Under the pieces are notes generated by a model, which had not been told where the DNA came from, made no database searches, and was given only the letters and a program-made list of their open reading frames with translations. Positions 21,814 to 34,824 of a stretch of 64,000 bases of DNA are shown here, piece after piece (the first letter of the stretch is position 1; each line of letters opens with the position of its first letter). A program made the position numbers and the translations under genes. The stretch lies in contig JBCAQO010000003.1 in assembly GCA_039111635.1 (NCBI GenBank), positions 1,488,001-1,552,000 on the forward strand, given 5' to 3'. The stretch comes from Heterobasidion occidentale (lineage: Eukaryota; Basidiomycota; Agaricomycetes; Russulales; Bondarzewiaceae).

Positions 21814-22848
21814 CTACTCCTTATAAGGGTATTCGAACTTCGGCTGGTCCTTGCGCCTCCAAAGCTTTCGCCTTCAATAGGTCACCGTGAGTCAATGTCA
21901 ATATTCCATACGCAATGGCTACAACGACGTACTTCTTCTTGGTGGAAAGATGCTCCGCAAACACCTCTACGCAATGCTGGGATTTAAATTCACGAATGAA
22001 TCGCGGGTCCCACAGCTCGCTGGCAACGCCCAAGTCCTTGCAACACCGCATCAGCGCATTGCTTTTGCACGCCTCTGTAGCCGTGGGAATGCCCGAGGGA
22101 TCGAAGTACTCCTGCTCTCCTCTCGCGATCGCGACCAACCTGGGCAGCAATGAAGAGTTCGAAAAGGTGCTGCTAACATGTGCTGCACGATACTCACCTT
22201 CCGAGGCATACCAGCGCGTACTCCCTGCTGACTACTTTGGGCCCGACGTTTGTTTCGCTACGAGGTGCGAGACCCCAGCCTCCTGGGCCAAATGCCTTGT
22301 TCAGTACCCTGCGGTACTTGATCTCAGGGAGGTAGATCAGCCCATCTAGACCGTTTGTTTGTGAGATGCTTTGACGTGACATGGAAGAAAAACAAACCAG
22401 GCTTCATCTCGACGTCCATAGGATCCACGGGAGCCATCAACACTTCCGACACCTCTTTGGAGAACGGTTGCGTCGACAGGCCGAAGTAGCTGCGTGACCA
22501 GTCGGTGGGCGCGCCGTTTTCCGAAGAAAGAGGTGGGGGCATCGAGCTGGCACCGTCAAGGACAGCAGACGAAGGAACGCTCTCCGGGGGGATGTCGACA
22601 AGAGCTTGCTGTTCGGCCGTGACGTCGGCCTCGATCTCGCCTGCAGTGTAACTCGCGGTGTCAGGGTTGCCCTGCACGCTCGCGTTCGTGCTCGCGGGCG
22701 TTGAAGGAGGTGCATTCCGAAACGCGGCAGGACGGTTGGGGGTGTAAGAGCGGCCACCGACGGCGACGTATGTGCGGCTGTTCAGAGGTGATATCCTCTG
22801 AGAGATTCGAAGGGAGTGGAGTTGCCTGGAGAGGGTCCGTGCGGCCAT
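21814..22848 (-). CDS. MGM101: Mitochondrial genome maintenance protein MGM101
   Basis: Four exons run from the ATG at 22848 to the stop at 21814-21816. The N-terminus ([18 protein letters not shown]) is a basic, amphipathic mitochondrial targeting sequence. A Ser/Pro/Ala-rich linker follows. The conserved Rad52-like core reads [101 protein letters not shown] and [13 protein letters not shown] at the C-terminus. MGM101 anneals single-stranded DNA in mitochondrial nucleoids and supports mtDNA recombination and repair. All intron junctions join in frame, and no indel is seen, unlike most neighbours. It is divergent from the permease gene across a gap of about 940 bp. Confidence 0.95.
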
Positions 22849-23785
22849 TGCGGACGTCGGTGCTGCGTGTGACGAAGACGGCCTTCTGAATTTGGGAAGG
22901 CGCGCCACAGTTTGCCACAGACGCGTCTCGGCGTTCGCCGGGCGGGCTATACACCGCGAACGTCGCTGCGGATCATTCACTGTTTCCTCTCTTGACCGCC
23001 GCTGTCGGTGGCCGTGGACGGGCTTGACCTCTGTAGATCGACGACGTTCGCACCCAATACAGACACGCTCAACCGTGCTGCGGGATATATTCATCAAAAA
23101 GGTACGGTCGATGCAATCGTAACGCGCTGAATCGGTACAACGGAAATGCTTCCGTGTCAGAAATTTCTACCGATCCCAATTCAACTCATCGGTGAGACAA
23201 ACGTCTGACAAGTTCAACCTTGCAACGCAGCCTCAGAGTGCACAGCCTCGTCTTTATTGAAACACAACTTTTTCAACGCGCTATTGAGAAGGGAAGGACG
23301 GAGGGATTATCATTGTCCGAGGTCGGAACTTCGGCAGGGTGAACCCGTAGCTCACCTGTCTAGTTGATTCGACATCCGTATCTGACCCGTCTTTCAAGAG
23401 ATGTCCTCAGCCCATCTCTATCGCCACTTATTGGCCATGCCTGGCCGCGGCGTGGTTCGCGAAGCAAATGCTGGTGGACTCTGCAGTGGGAAGATCGAAA
23501 CGAATCCGTTCGAGAGATAAGCGAGTTCGGTTTCCCAATTCTACTTTCACCAGCAAAAAGTTAGATTCTTCTAATCGTTTTCACCTGTCCTATCTCCCGA
23601 TACGCCAGGAAGCGCTAGATAACTTGACCTCCAAGGGGTCCGACCATGGAGCGCCCGCAGCCTTTCGAAATTTCGCATTGGTGCTCGTGATCATGTCGCA
23701 TCGTATTTTATTTTCCCTAGATAGACACCGCTGAACTTTGACCCTTCCTACTCGTGTCCTTGGCCTACCAACAGCTGCCTCCGGG
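22849..23785. other. Divergent intergenic region
   Basis: About 940 bp separate the starts of MGM101 and the permease gene. It should hold both promoters. The frames inside are short and unremarkable; no RNA gene is seen. Confidence 0.55.
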
Positions 23786-25942
23786 ATGTCCAAAGAGGAA
23801 AAGCAGGACGCTAGCGTCGAGACCGCGCCCGTTTCTAATGACCTCGCTGCTGAGCAATTGGGACAGAGGCACGCCGACGATGCACTGCTAGCTGAGCTGG
23901 GGTATAAAAGCGAGTTCAAGAGGGAGTTTTCGGTGCGAGCATTTCCTTCTCCTCTTCCTACTGTTCACAAATATGCTCGACGGCAAATCGCCAGCTCATA
24001 GAAACTATCGCGTTTGCGTTCTCGATTATGGGCATAGTCGCGTCCGTCTCATCGACTCTGTCATTTCCTCTCGTATCAGGTAAGTCTTCATCGGTTCTAT
24101 AACTCGATCAGGACTGAGTCGTACAGGCGGACATGTCGGATGGTGTTTGGGTGGCTCATACCGTGCTTCCCTGTCCTGTGCATTGCCGCGAGCATGGCCG
24201 AATTAACTTCTGCAATGCCGTGGGTGCTTTTTTCCTCCGCCACACAAAATCATGACAGCTCACGCCATATCAAAAGAACGAGCGCAGGCCTGTATTATTA
24301 CTCAGCAAAACTTGCACCGCCTGAGTATGCCCCATTGGCCAGCTGGATCACCGGCTGGGCGAATATCACTGGTCAAGTTTCGCTTGTCTGTTCGATTGAT
24401 TTTACCTGGTAAGCGACCGGCGCCTTCAGTATTCTTTAGTTCTGATTGCGGAAAACGTCCGACGGCTTTATGATTTTAAGCGCCGAGATGATCACTACCG
24501 CGATTGCGGTCGGGACTGATGGGAGGGTCGTTCTCGGCTCAGGAGCGACGTTCGGCATCCTGCTTGCCATATTGTTCTCCCATGGCATTGTGTGCTCCGC
24601 TGCAACGAGTGTTCTCGCGAAGCTGAACCTTTTTTACGTCGTAATCAATGGTGAGTTCCAGAATATATAGGTCGATCGTATATTAATTAGACATATATAC
24701 AGTGGGAACGAGTGTCGCGGCGATCATCGCCCTTTTGGTCGGTGCAGGGGACGACAGGGTTTCCACAAGGGACGCGTTCACCCTTTTCGAAAATAACACC
24801 GGTTGGGCAAATGGTAAAATTTGTTTACTGTTACAAATGTCCGTGTTCTAATCGAGACAGATGGCTGGGCTTTTCTTCTTGCGTTCACGGCTCCCATGTG
24901 GACGTTGACGGGTTGTAGGTTCTTCTTGACGTCTAGTCAGCTGAAGGCTCTCAAGAATCTTCTATTCGACAGATGACTCTGCCGCTCACGTATCTGAGGA
25001 GGTGGCTGGGGCGTCACGCGCGGCGCCGATAGCTATTATGGTTGGCGTCTTGGCGACCAGTCATTAGGATGGCTCCTCTTCATCGCCGCATCGTTCGCAA
25101 CCAAGTCTGTGACGGATCTCCTGAACTCCGACCTTCCCTTGCCTATGGGGCAACTGTTCTTGGATACGTTGGGAAAGAGAGGCATGTTGACCATTTGGAG
25201 TTTTATCATCGTTGTACAGGTGCTTTCTCTCTTGATCATGTGCCGGATACGCCACTGAAATGGAACACAAGTATGTCACCGGAGCTGCGCAGGGTGTAGA
25301 TGCGTCCCGCGTTGTTTTTGCGTTCGCTAGAGACAACGCGCTTCCTGGCTCGCGGTGGTGGAAAGAGATGAACAGCCGAACCCAGACACCAGTCAACGCA
25401 GTCTGGCTCGTCATGATCTTTCTGGAATCCTCGGGGTGCTTGGATTTTCTGAAGCCGCACTGTCGTCTCTTGCAGGGTGTGTACACCTAATTCATGCGCA
25501 ATCTCGTCTGCTGACTAGATTAATTAGGGCCGCCGTCATCGGACTGTATACATCTTATGTGACGCCTATTTTTTTACGCATAACCTCCGGTCGAACCAAG
25601 CTTGTCTTGGGCCCTTTCAACCTTGGAAGATGGCACACGCTGTCTGGGTCTATCGCTGTTGCATGGGTTGCATTCATCATACTTCTCCTGCTGTTCCCTA
25701 CCGCGCAGAAAACAACGGCAGCCGGCATGAGTGAGCTCTTCCGCTATCTAGTGTTAAAATCTATTGAAACATGTGCACGCGCAGATTATTCTGTGGTGCT
25801 CATTATGGCTGTTTTCTTGTTTGCAGCAGGGTCATGGGTCCTTTCGGCCCGCAAATGGTTCACGGGTCCCGTCTCAAACCTTAGCAGAACAGCTTCTCGC
25901 GAGGAGGAAAAGGCAAAGGCAGCGTCAACAAAAATAAGTTAG
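23786..25942 (+). CDS. Amino acid/GABA permease, APC superfamily
   Basis: A plasma- or vacuolar-membrane APC transporter of the fungal choline/GABA/amino-acid type. The ATG at 23786 gives MSKEEKQDASVETAP, a hydrophilic cytosolic head, then LIETIAFAFSIMGIVASVSS, the first helix and signature region. Later blocks are GWLIPCFPVLCIAASMAELT, SAGLYYYSAKLAPPEYAPL, EMITTAIAVGTDGR, TSVAAIIALLVGAGD, AFTLFENNTGWAN, APMWTLTG, EEVAGASRAAPIAIMVG, LPLPMGQLFLDTLGKRGML, GAAQGVDASRVVFAFARD, ALPGSRWW and VIGLYTSYVTPIFLRITSG. The last helix is followed by a short Lys-rich tail; stop 25940-25942. About ten short introns. One base seems missing near 24139 (at VGMVFGW), 25063 (at LGWLLF) and 25420 (at IFSGILG). Substrate cannot be told from sequence; polyamine, GABA or amino acid are all possible. 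Confidence 0.88.
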
Positions 25943-26083
25943 GGGGATTTTGCGTGAGTGTCGGTTAGACTACTTATTTACATATTTCTATCTCTCGACC
26001 TTGATAGAACGGAAGTAAGCATGTAGGCGGTTTTCGTACCTTCGTACGGTCACGCACCCTGATGATATACATTTGTTACAGCC

Positions 26084-28230
26084 TCAGAGACGAGCTTCTC
26101 CAGGAAACGCTTTCGCTTTCTTGATGGCTCCATCCCACCGTGCATCCTCCATCCACTCGATAGTCTTGTCCTCCCTTAGCGTCAAAATTTCTTTGACGCC
26201 CCTACTTGATTTACCTTCCGTTTCCAGCTTCTGTAACTCTGCAGCTATGATCATCAGCCACGCCCTAGCGACTTCGACCTGCGAGCTTTGGAGCACAGGC
26301 ACACGGAACGCCCAAAGCACCCTATCGGTGGCATGTGTGACAAACCCTGTGAATGAGAACCAGGGTCGCAAATGGAGCGGGCATTTTCCCGCGTGCAATC
26401 AGCACTCAAAAATGGTCCGAGGCGTTGCGCTCACCTTTCGGTCGTACCTGCTCCGGTGTCCACCTGATTTCATATCGTAGAACCGGGTATCCAGCGCTCA
26501 GGAGGTCTCGATGCAGTAGCCTCACGGGTAGGTGCACCTGTCCGTCGCTCAGGATATCCCCAAACTGCCTGGTGAATGCTTGAGCGCCAGCGTTATCTGG
26601 AAGGTCTTTGTAGAGTTTGACCATATTCTCGGTTAGGTCCTGTGAGTAGTATCGGTTCAGGTTCGTGACGATATCGCTCTTCTCCTCAATAGGGTGGGCG
26701 ATGGAATATAGGTACCACTCTTCGGATAAATCGCCGATGATGACGCTTCGTACGCCGTGATCGAGGAGACCCCGCGCGAGCCCTCCCGAGCGCTGCCATG
26801 TCATGGGATCTGGGGAGCTCGACATCCACTTCCCGTCTAGGCACCCGCGAAATGTCCCCAAGAGTCCCAATTTTTCCGTTTCTGTGACTTTTGTGATAGA
26901 TCGGAAAGAGACTTGGAGGGATCTTGTATGGTGGCAAGAACGTCTGGGGAGGTAGGATCGAGATCCAGAGCGCGGCAAAGTGCTTCAAATTGCGACCGCA
27001 GTTCCTGAGGTGTTTTCGGATTGGACCTACAACATTGAGGAGAATGAGCCATGTGTACCTCCCCAAACCAAATGAATAAATTAACACTATGGCATTCGAC
27101 TGCAAGACGGCTGAATGGAAAGGTGCTTTTCGTCCGTTGGAAGTCGGGATGCATGATGCAATATTTGGTGGACAGAATGTGCACCTGATGGACGCAGTTT
27201 ATTCAGCTAATCAGAGTCCTCGCAATCATTCGCAGTGGAGATGAACCTGCAGAGAGTCCTGTGACTTGGATGTTGTTTGCATCTCCTGAACGGAATGTTA
27301 TTTCCTCCAGCCTTTGAGCGAGGCAGCATGTTCACCTCCGAACGAGTGAATATTCCCCTTCACCCACTGCAGCGCTAGCCATTGATCCTTAAACCCGAAA
27401 TTGCCTTCGATCTTCGGTTCATCGCATGCCAGGAAACCGAATGCCGAAAGTCTATAGCCAATGTTGACCCAGACCTCTGAACGTTCTGCAGCAATGAATT
27501 GAGCCTGCGAACTTAACCCATGTGGAGAGCCAAATTGGAGGAAGCTATAGTATCAGAGACATGATCAAATCCGGATACTTTCGTCAGTCGTCGCGATTTG
27601 ATAACTGACCCTCCGTGAATGTAGATCCTGACCGGGAATTGGGCCCTTGATGGATATGATGGTGGCACGACGATATTTAGAAAGAGACTGTGTTACACCT
27701 TAGCCTCTGAGGTGCTCAGTCAGGTTGTAAACAAAATTTACGGATTCTCAGAAGCTTCTCCGAGGCCGACCTTATCTTCGAATGGAGTACCTAATGAATG
27801 AGATCAGAGACTTGGTTCGGAGAAGTCGCTGGAGAACATTCCGATTCTCGACTTACCAGCCGCTTGCCCGTCATTCGTCGGTTGGGCCGCATCTGCGGTA
27901 CAAAGAGTGAACACGCCGGTTAGCATTTTACGGTCCAGACTTACAGATACTCTCCTGGATATATTCCTTTCGGTCGTACCGGAACTCAGACGGAAGAGGG
28001 ATAGGGTCTTCGAACCTTCGTGGAGGCAGAGCATATGGCAATTCTGGAAATGACCGCTATTAGCATAAGCCTTCTTGGCTTACACGTTGAAGGTCTCCAA
28101 AGATGAACGCACCTAAGAAGACGGCTGCGCCGTTCGTGGCTCGCCGGCCAGTCACCCGCCCATAGCGCGTATCAACGTGGACTCTCTCCGACGATTCGGC
28201 GAGTTCTTTGCTCAGATGTGCGTTAGACAT
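26084..28230 (-). CDS. Carboxylesterase, type B family (alpha/beta hydrolase)
   Basis: The ATG at 28230 starts MSNAHLSKELAESSERVHVD, with no signal peptide, so the enzyme is probably intracellular. The next blocks are DTRYGRVTGRRATNGAAVFLG, ELPYALPPRRFEDP, VRIYIHGG (oxyanion-hole HGG), WVNIGYRLSAFGFLACDEP, NFGFKDQWLALQWV, and near 27225 VTGLSAGAHSVHQILHHA, whose Ser in GLSAG is the nucleophile. C-terminal blocks are GCLDGKWMSSSPDPMTWQRS, RSVIIGDLSEEWYLYSIAHP, LSDGQVHLPVRLL, VLRYEIRWTPEQVRPKG and FVTHATDRVLWAFR (late His near 26335). The stop is at 26084-26086. More than ten introns. One base is probably missing near 27127 (a run of four A where five are expected). It lies 142 bp from the convergent permease stop. 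Confidence 0.85.
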
Positions 28231-28564
28231 GATCGTGAGGGATGATGGATCAAGCAGGCACATCTGAAGATAGCCCGCCTATATACTCTCAAAGACCTAA
28301 CCTGACTGTAGGGTTCCAACGTCCTTCACGGCCCGGAGTCGAGGGGCGAGGGAATCTGTGCAAAGGTGAACACCACTGCGGCGCATGACAATATGATAGG
28401 ATTGTATGTGGATGCAGGAATAGTCATGAGGTCCAAATTTATAGCCGCTGTTCACCAGTAAGGTCACAAGGATGGACGTGGCACACTGAAGCACGACGAA
28501 AAACAGAACACAGTTTGGCATTACGAAGACCTAGATAAACTCACAAATTCCACAACGCCTTGGC
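28231..28564. other. Intergenic region
   Basis: About 330 bp between two minus-strand genes, presumably the carboxylesterase promoter and the 3' UTR of the deacetylase. No coding signal is seen. Confidence 0.5.
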
Positions 28565-30205
28565 TCAGGCCGTGAATCCTCGAGGCATTGCTGCTCCTTC
28601 CCTAGGCTTCACACGGCTTCTAAACTCGTTCGCCATTTCTACCATAGGCACCCATGACACACCGTCGTGCGCATTCACCCATTCAATGAAGCGTTCCTAG
28701 ACGACGATAAGCTTCGAAAGTTCTTTCAGAGCGTGGTCAAACTTCTCACCAGCATGAGAAGCACATGGGGGCGACTGAAATATCAATGCAGATTAGTTTT
28801 AATGATCGATAAGGGATTCAATATTCAATGCTTACCCACTAACATCAGGATGGATGGTGATAGGAAAAATAAAACTTTCCTCCTCTCTGCACCATGTTTT
28901 GAGATCTCGAGTACTGTCAGACAAAGTAGCTCTATCTCACCTGTAGAGGTATTCGAATGTATCCTTCCAAAGTTGCTCGACGTCTCTCGCATTGACCTGT
29001 TTGCTGCATAAGACTTTCTGAGATCCAAGGCTGTAACCAGAGGAACTCACCCAGCCATGGGAGTTCGAGCTTGCTTTGATGAACCTTTTCAGACCGTCAT
29101 TAGCATTCAAAAAAAAGTCTTTTAGTGACCTACATCATCGGTGGCAGGTCGTCTAGATACCTGTATACATGGCACGACATTCTTCGTTTAGAAATAAAAT
29201 AAAAAAACATCTGATTTCGGGCGGTTCGTACCAGTTTGCGGGTATTTCAACTATCCCAGTTTCCTTGCCTTTCTGAAGCGGCTTCATCCACGTATGAGCC
29301 TTTGCAGTATAGTCAATCTTGGTCCAGGTGTCCTGGTCACGAAGATAATATGCCTGAGAGCTGAGGAATCCGTGTATGAGAATGATACCGCAGATGTGCC
29401 TTGTTTACGCACTCGTGAGCCATGTTTGAATGATCTTATAAGCGTCAGTAAGGAGCAAGTCATTCGTCAGTAAAAGTGCGTACCATATTCAATCCCCTTG
29501 TTTAAGAGTAACTCTGTGCCTTCTTTACTCGTTTCCCACCAAGGTGCAACACTTCCTTTCGGAGGAACACCATTGTTGAAAACCGTGAGGAGATTATATG
29601 TGTGATCGAGAATGTCTTTCTGTTGTTCAAAAGTCATCGAAATAGGGTTCTACACATGCAATACCACATTGAGTGGTGATAGAAGACCTAGTAAGGCAAA
29701 GGAACGCACTTCGTGAGAGTATCCATGAAGGCCACTGCGTCAGTAGTAGTAAGCATCGAATATTTCACAAAAACATGTATGATGTTACATTTCATGCCCT
29801 GCGTCTCTGACGGAGGCCATCTGCTCGGGGAACGTTTCTAGGCTGTGACCTGTCCAGTCAAAAGTCAAAGGTTTCACAACGACTTCGTGTCACGTTAACT
29901 TGAACTCACCCGGGATAAACCACGTCGTTTTCAGCTTGTACTTGGCGAAAAGCTTCAAAAGGCGCGGCACGCCTACTTCTCCCGCAAACATACCCTTCAA
30001 GGCAAGATGAATCATTGGTTCATGCCATCATAGCGAGGAAGGGGAATCGCACCCTGGAGATGTCCAGAGGCGAATCTTCACCTCCGTAGGATCCCAGCCT
30101 ATTATTTCATCGTTGGGAGTTTCGGCGGGGATTCCGATACAAGACTTACCAGCCTGCCACTGCATCAACATCCACACCAAAACCGATAAGCACTTTCCGA
30201 GGCAT
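28565..30205 (-). CDS. Polysaccharide deacetylase family protein (PuuE/HpPgdA-like)
   Basis: The ATG at 30205 gives [20 protein letters not shown] with no signal peptide. It is a NodB-fold carbohydrate-esterase-4-like hydrolase, but in the cytosolic peptidoglycan-deacetylase/allantoinase branch. Blocks in order: [10 protein letters not shown] (first metal-binding Asp), [61 protein letters not shown] (metal His), [18 protein letters not shown], then the remaining barrel, and ITIHPDVSG near 28835. The end reads [20 protein letters not shown]; stop 28565-28567. About ten very short introns. The substrate is not predictable: chitin oligomers, xylan or a small amide are all possible. It is divergent from the gamma-tubulin complex gene across 270 bp. 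Confidence 0.85.
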
Positions 30206-30474
30206 TTAGCGTTGAACCAATGGTCTTACAGTGCACAGGCAAGCAGGCGTAAGATGTGGATGATACCTTTATATACAACGATTATCTGCTCGTGATAGGT
30301 TCCGTCGTTCATCCGTATCCCAGCCGCTGATAGGATGAAAGTCTGTCATACGGGCAATCATGGGGCTAAGCTGGACCAAGTGACTGAACATGACGATAAA
30401 CGGCACATTCATACTCCGACAAACGCGCTTGTGGCAACGACCCGTCTTTGACTCGCCCGGCGAAATCCTAGACA

Positions 30475-33400
30475 ATGAAGCGATCAGAGTCAACTCCAAA
30501 CAATTTCCCCAGACCGTCGTCTAGTGCGTCCTCCGTCGGACGGCCCTTGTCGAGCGCGTCATCCATCCGGCCCTCATCCAGAGCTTCGCTAAGACCTCCA
30601 TCCACCACACCAAATCATACGCCGTCCGCACCGTATAATCTCAGACCTTCATCGAGTGCCTCTGTCGGTCGTCCAGTCTCTCGTATCTCCCAAAGACCAT
30701 ACTCTCGACTGTCTCAAAGGCCGCCGACTAGACAGTCTCCTCGTTTGGCATCTCTTAGCCAAGCTCTCGTGACACAGACGACAGGGCTCTCGCCCGAAAC
30801 TGAGGAGGCCAGCTTCCGGATAGCCGTCGACTATGTATCCAAAAACTTGGACCCCGGGTTAAAGGCTGCCCCGAGCACAGACTTGAAGGCTATCGACGGG
30901 CATATCAGAGGGTAGCTCTCCAGTCACACGTCTCAAGAGTCTCATATTCATATATTGCAGTTTCTCTCGGAAAGCCCGCATAAACAATCAGGACTCGTGG
31001 GCAACTGCTCTTGAAACCACATATACCCACTTGAAGAATCAGGTAGAAGGGAACAAAGATTTCGATCAGGAAATACCAGTGAGCACGTTGAACTATCTGA
31101 AGCGGAGATGTCAAACGAACTGGCTGTTTAGCTTTCTCGACTGCCCGATCACCTCCAATTTCTGGTGACCTTCTCGCGTCATAATGAACTTACTTGGGAG
31201 GCTCATCATCTAGGTTAGATTCTTCTATCCCTTCCGCCGACACAACACACCATCAACCATGCAAATGACTTGCTCGAAAGCTCAAGAAACCCTCCAGACC
31301 CTCCTCCGACTCTGAGTTGGAAGGACATTTTGTCCGAGGAGCCGTTTGAAGGCCAGCACTGGGAGGGCGTCTATGGTCTACCTGCTGGTAGTACAGTCGA
31401 AGGTTGGGAAATCAGAAGCCCTGAAAGCACACCACCACTCTCTCCCATTCCCTCTGACGACCTTAGAGACCTCAATGGATCTCTGTCATCCCTGAATTCG
31501 CCGCCTAGTGACGAGACGGATACTTCTCCCTTGTTGTTGCCTCAACAAATAGAAATAGTGCCAGATCTCACCGATCTGTATGCACATCGAAGAGATGTAG
31601 CGAGATTACAATCAAGACAGTATTGGAGGGGCGAGTGGCAAACCGATGCCTCTCCTACGGACCCTTTCAACTTAGGAGATGCTTCCACTCTAGGTACGTC
31701 AACTTTATTATAGTATAGCAACTCTAAGATATATTTGGCTCCTTTAGGCCCATCGCTCAGTCGTGTTCTAGGTGAAGACCAAATCTTGAACCTTGATAAC
31801 TTTATTAAGGAGGTGATGACTTGGTTTTGTTTCGTTCGTTGGAAATGGTCTCACGAAACACTACAGAAATACATTCATGAACATGATGCGGTCCGTGAGA
31901 TCTTGATGGCATTACAAGGTCGCAAGAATCTACTCTTGAAATGGTCGTACTATGAGCAGTCTGCTTTCGCATTTGAGGCAAGTGCCTTGATATGATGATA
32001 TCAGTTGTTTTTCAAAATATTTTGCAGCTCATACCAGACGCCCCCCGTCTGATCCACCTAACGCTGACGGCACAGGCATCGATACTCGCATCCTTTGCTC
32101 AAACAGCGACCATCCTCGAGCATCTCCGGAAATTTACAGCTTGCATATTAGATCAGTCATCTCGTGCGCCCGACGTATCTAACAACTCCTCCCACTTAGC
32201 CCGCTACAATCGCCGCATCACACGGACGATCGAGGCCTGCTCAGATGCTGTCTCCTCACAGTTACGGTGTTTCGACCGGTGGTGCGCAGCCAAGGAAGAA
32301 GAAATATGCCTTGCTCGAGCAGGTGTTAGCCCATCTCTGATTGTTAGCTTGCTCAGTCTCGAAAAGGCTATCAAGGATGCGTTCTCTCAGACATTCAGTA
32401 TCCTTCTTGATGTGTTGAGGATGGTCATGTGTCGAGCTTCACGATCTCAAGATGCGGACGCAGAAGTATGGATGTTGGCAGAGCTTCCGTCTCGCATGCC
32501 CCCTTCTGCTGTCACAACACTTTTGTTGGATAGCTTGCTAGAGTCTGCGCAAGAACATTTGTCTATGGGCGACCATGTCACATCTGATGCGTTGATGAAT
32601 GTTTTTGTCGAGACAGCGACACCGATATGGTCACTGGTAGGACAGTGGTTGAAGAATGGGATGCCAATACAGGACCCCGTGGATCGGCATGGCCTATACA
32701 ACCATTCTGCTCTCGACGACGAATTTTTCATCGAAGATAATGAATTGCCGGTCCTAGATCCTGACTTTTGGACGGAGGGGTATGCTTTACGAGACGGCTC
32801 TGCTGAAGGGGAAACGGGCTTGAAGGCTTTGCCTACCTTCCTCACGCACATAGCCCCCTATATCCTGAGTGCTGGAAAGGCGATTGGCCTTCTTCGTGCC
32901 TTAGAAATGCCAATAACACCCGGAGAGGACGACAACCGACTGTGGATGTCGCGATGGCCTCCATTTAATGCCATTGTCGAAACCCATTCCCAACACGGAT
33001 CGTTCACGTTGTCGATTGATGACCTCACTCGACTCGTTTACGATGAGCTCTTGCCTCGATGTCGGATGGCACAAGCTCGATTGGCGCATGTCATAATCGA
33101 AGACGGAGATCTTTGGCCTCACCTCACTGCATTGGAGGGATTGTATCTTATGAGGAGGATAGACGTCATTTCCCTTGTCTCAGACGCTTTGTTCAATAAA
33201 GTGCGTGTCCATTTGTGCTCTTTTCAACATGACTGGACACTTTGGCCATAGATGGATAGTCACCAAACTTGGACCGACTTTCACTTCCTCAACAGTGCCT
33301 TCCGGGACATTACAGACATGAGCAAGAAGAAGTGGATCGATCCATCCCTTGTTCGCCTATCATATCGAGGTGGACGCGACAAATCCGGAGGTAGAACAGT

Positions 33401-34461
33401 CAAATCCATCGACGGTTTATTGTTAGAATACGCAGCCCCGTTCCCCTTGACATACGTCTTCAACCCACATGGATTTCAGGTGTACAATGCGATATTCGTC
33501 TTTTTGTTGCAGATTCGTCGTGCCAAAACTACACTTGAACGCATCCTCGTGCGAGGTGCAGTGGTCACGCAATCCCGCGGAGCGAGTGAACTGAAGCCAT
33601 TCCACGCTATGAGAAGCAAGCTCTCGTGGTTCATCAAGTGAGTCTTCACGGTTGGTCATATTCTTAGAACTAATGTTGGTACCAAGCACTTTTCTGGACT
33701 TCATAATGACACATGTAGGAGCATTCTCTGGCGGCCTTTCACCGAGTTGACGCTATGCGTTTCATAGGTATTGCACTCTCAGTTACTGTCATTCCATGCC
33801 TTACTGAGGCAGGCAAAGTCCCTGGATGACATTATTCAATTACACGACGAACAGTTGCGTTACACTTGCTCCCATGCTGAAATCTTGCACTAACAACAGA
33901 CCGTTACAAAAGCCTCGATAAATTGGAAGTACGATGTTTTCTTCAGCCACAGGTCTGTGCGACGCACTTGCCCTATATGCTTGCCTGATCTAGTATTGAC
34001 AGACGTCTGCTTTGCACCGAGCCTTTTTGTCTATCCTAGACATGAGTCTTCATTTTACCGACTGCTTTATAGCCTTCGCTGGAGACGCCACATATGATGT
34101 CTCGCGGCAGTCCATCGCCTCTATACAGCCCCATCGGAGTCGTCGCCAGAAACGACAGCGAAAGAATACCATCGGCTTCTTTCAATCTCTCAGCCAGCCT
34201 CCAGATTCCTCGAGTGACTCGGATACCGACGAGGAAGACCCACTTGGAGAAAATAGCCATGAACCGTCTTTCTCTATGGCAGCGTCCTCGATATCCTTCG
34301 TAGAGGAGGACCCGTTTACACAGATCAACAAGATGTCATCCGAACTAGATGGACTTATACGGTTTATCCGAAGAAGTGCAGAAAGCCTAGCCGGCGGTGC
34401 GTCGGAGGCAGCCTCGATTTTTGGGATATTTGCCTTCGCGCTCGAGGACTGGGACAGGTAA
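30475..34461 (+). CDS. Gamma-tubulin complex component (GCP family, Spc97/Spc98; GCP5/Mod21-like)
   Basis: The ATG at 30475 starts MKRSESTPNNFPRPSSSASS, a long Ser/Arg/Pro-rich disordered head. The folded part has SWKDILSEEPFEGQHWEGVYG (Spc97/98 N-terminal signature), YIHEHDAVREILMALQGR, IPDAPRLIHLT, the long helical grip-1 region and, from about 33230, the C-terminal grip-2 segment with FIEDNELPVLDPDFWTEGY upstream and YAAPFPLTYVFNPHGFQVY, VFLLQIRRAKTTLERIL and HAMRSKLSWFI. The protein helps assemble the gamma-tubulin ring at spindle pole bodies. The sub-family (GCP5/GCP6 side) is inferred from the size and the head. Stop 34459-34461. One large exon spans 32028-33200. One intron (31978-32027) uses GC..AG. 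Indels near 33720 and 33900 are possible. The acidic DSDTDEEDP insert near 34210 is disordered. Confidence 0.85.
31978..32027 (+). other. GC..AG intron in gamma-tubulin complex gene
   Basis: The exon ends ...TTTGAG and the next bases are GCAAGT; the next exon begins after TTTTGCAG. Removing these 50 bases keeps the frame (phase 0) and joins QSAFAFE to LIPDAPRLIHLT. No GT donor fits nearby. GCAAGT is the usual strong GC donor. Confidence 0.7.
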
Positions 34462-34824
34462 CTGAACTGTGTACTCAAACTGACAGAGGACTTCGTCCTG
34501 TGAGGGATACACAGGCCAATACAGAGTTTCCTGATGCCGAAATGTACAGTCTATCAAAAATTCGGAGGGACACTCATACAGACAGCGCATACTCCATCTG
34601 TATGCTGTACTATCTGATCACTAGTCAATACGCGGATTACACTCTTCCAACTATGTACAGTGCTCACTGCTCGCTCATATCCTGTGCAATCTGTTACTAT
34701 AGTGATTCTAGGAAACTACATGCATACCGAAGTCGTCGCTCAACCACCGCAGGCGTTTAAGCTGAATTATGCCCGAATTACATCAGCAAACTGGGAAGCG
34801 TCTGTACAGAGCTGGACAGACGCT

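Noticed and set aside
28297..28521. A 74-codon minus frame upstream of the carboxylesterase
   Set aside because: It lies in the gap with no splice link and no motif; probably UTR or promoter.
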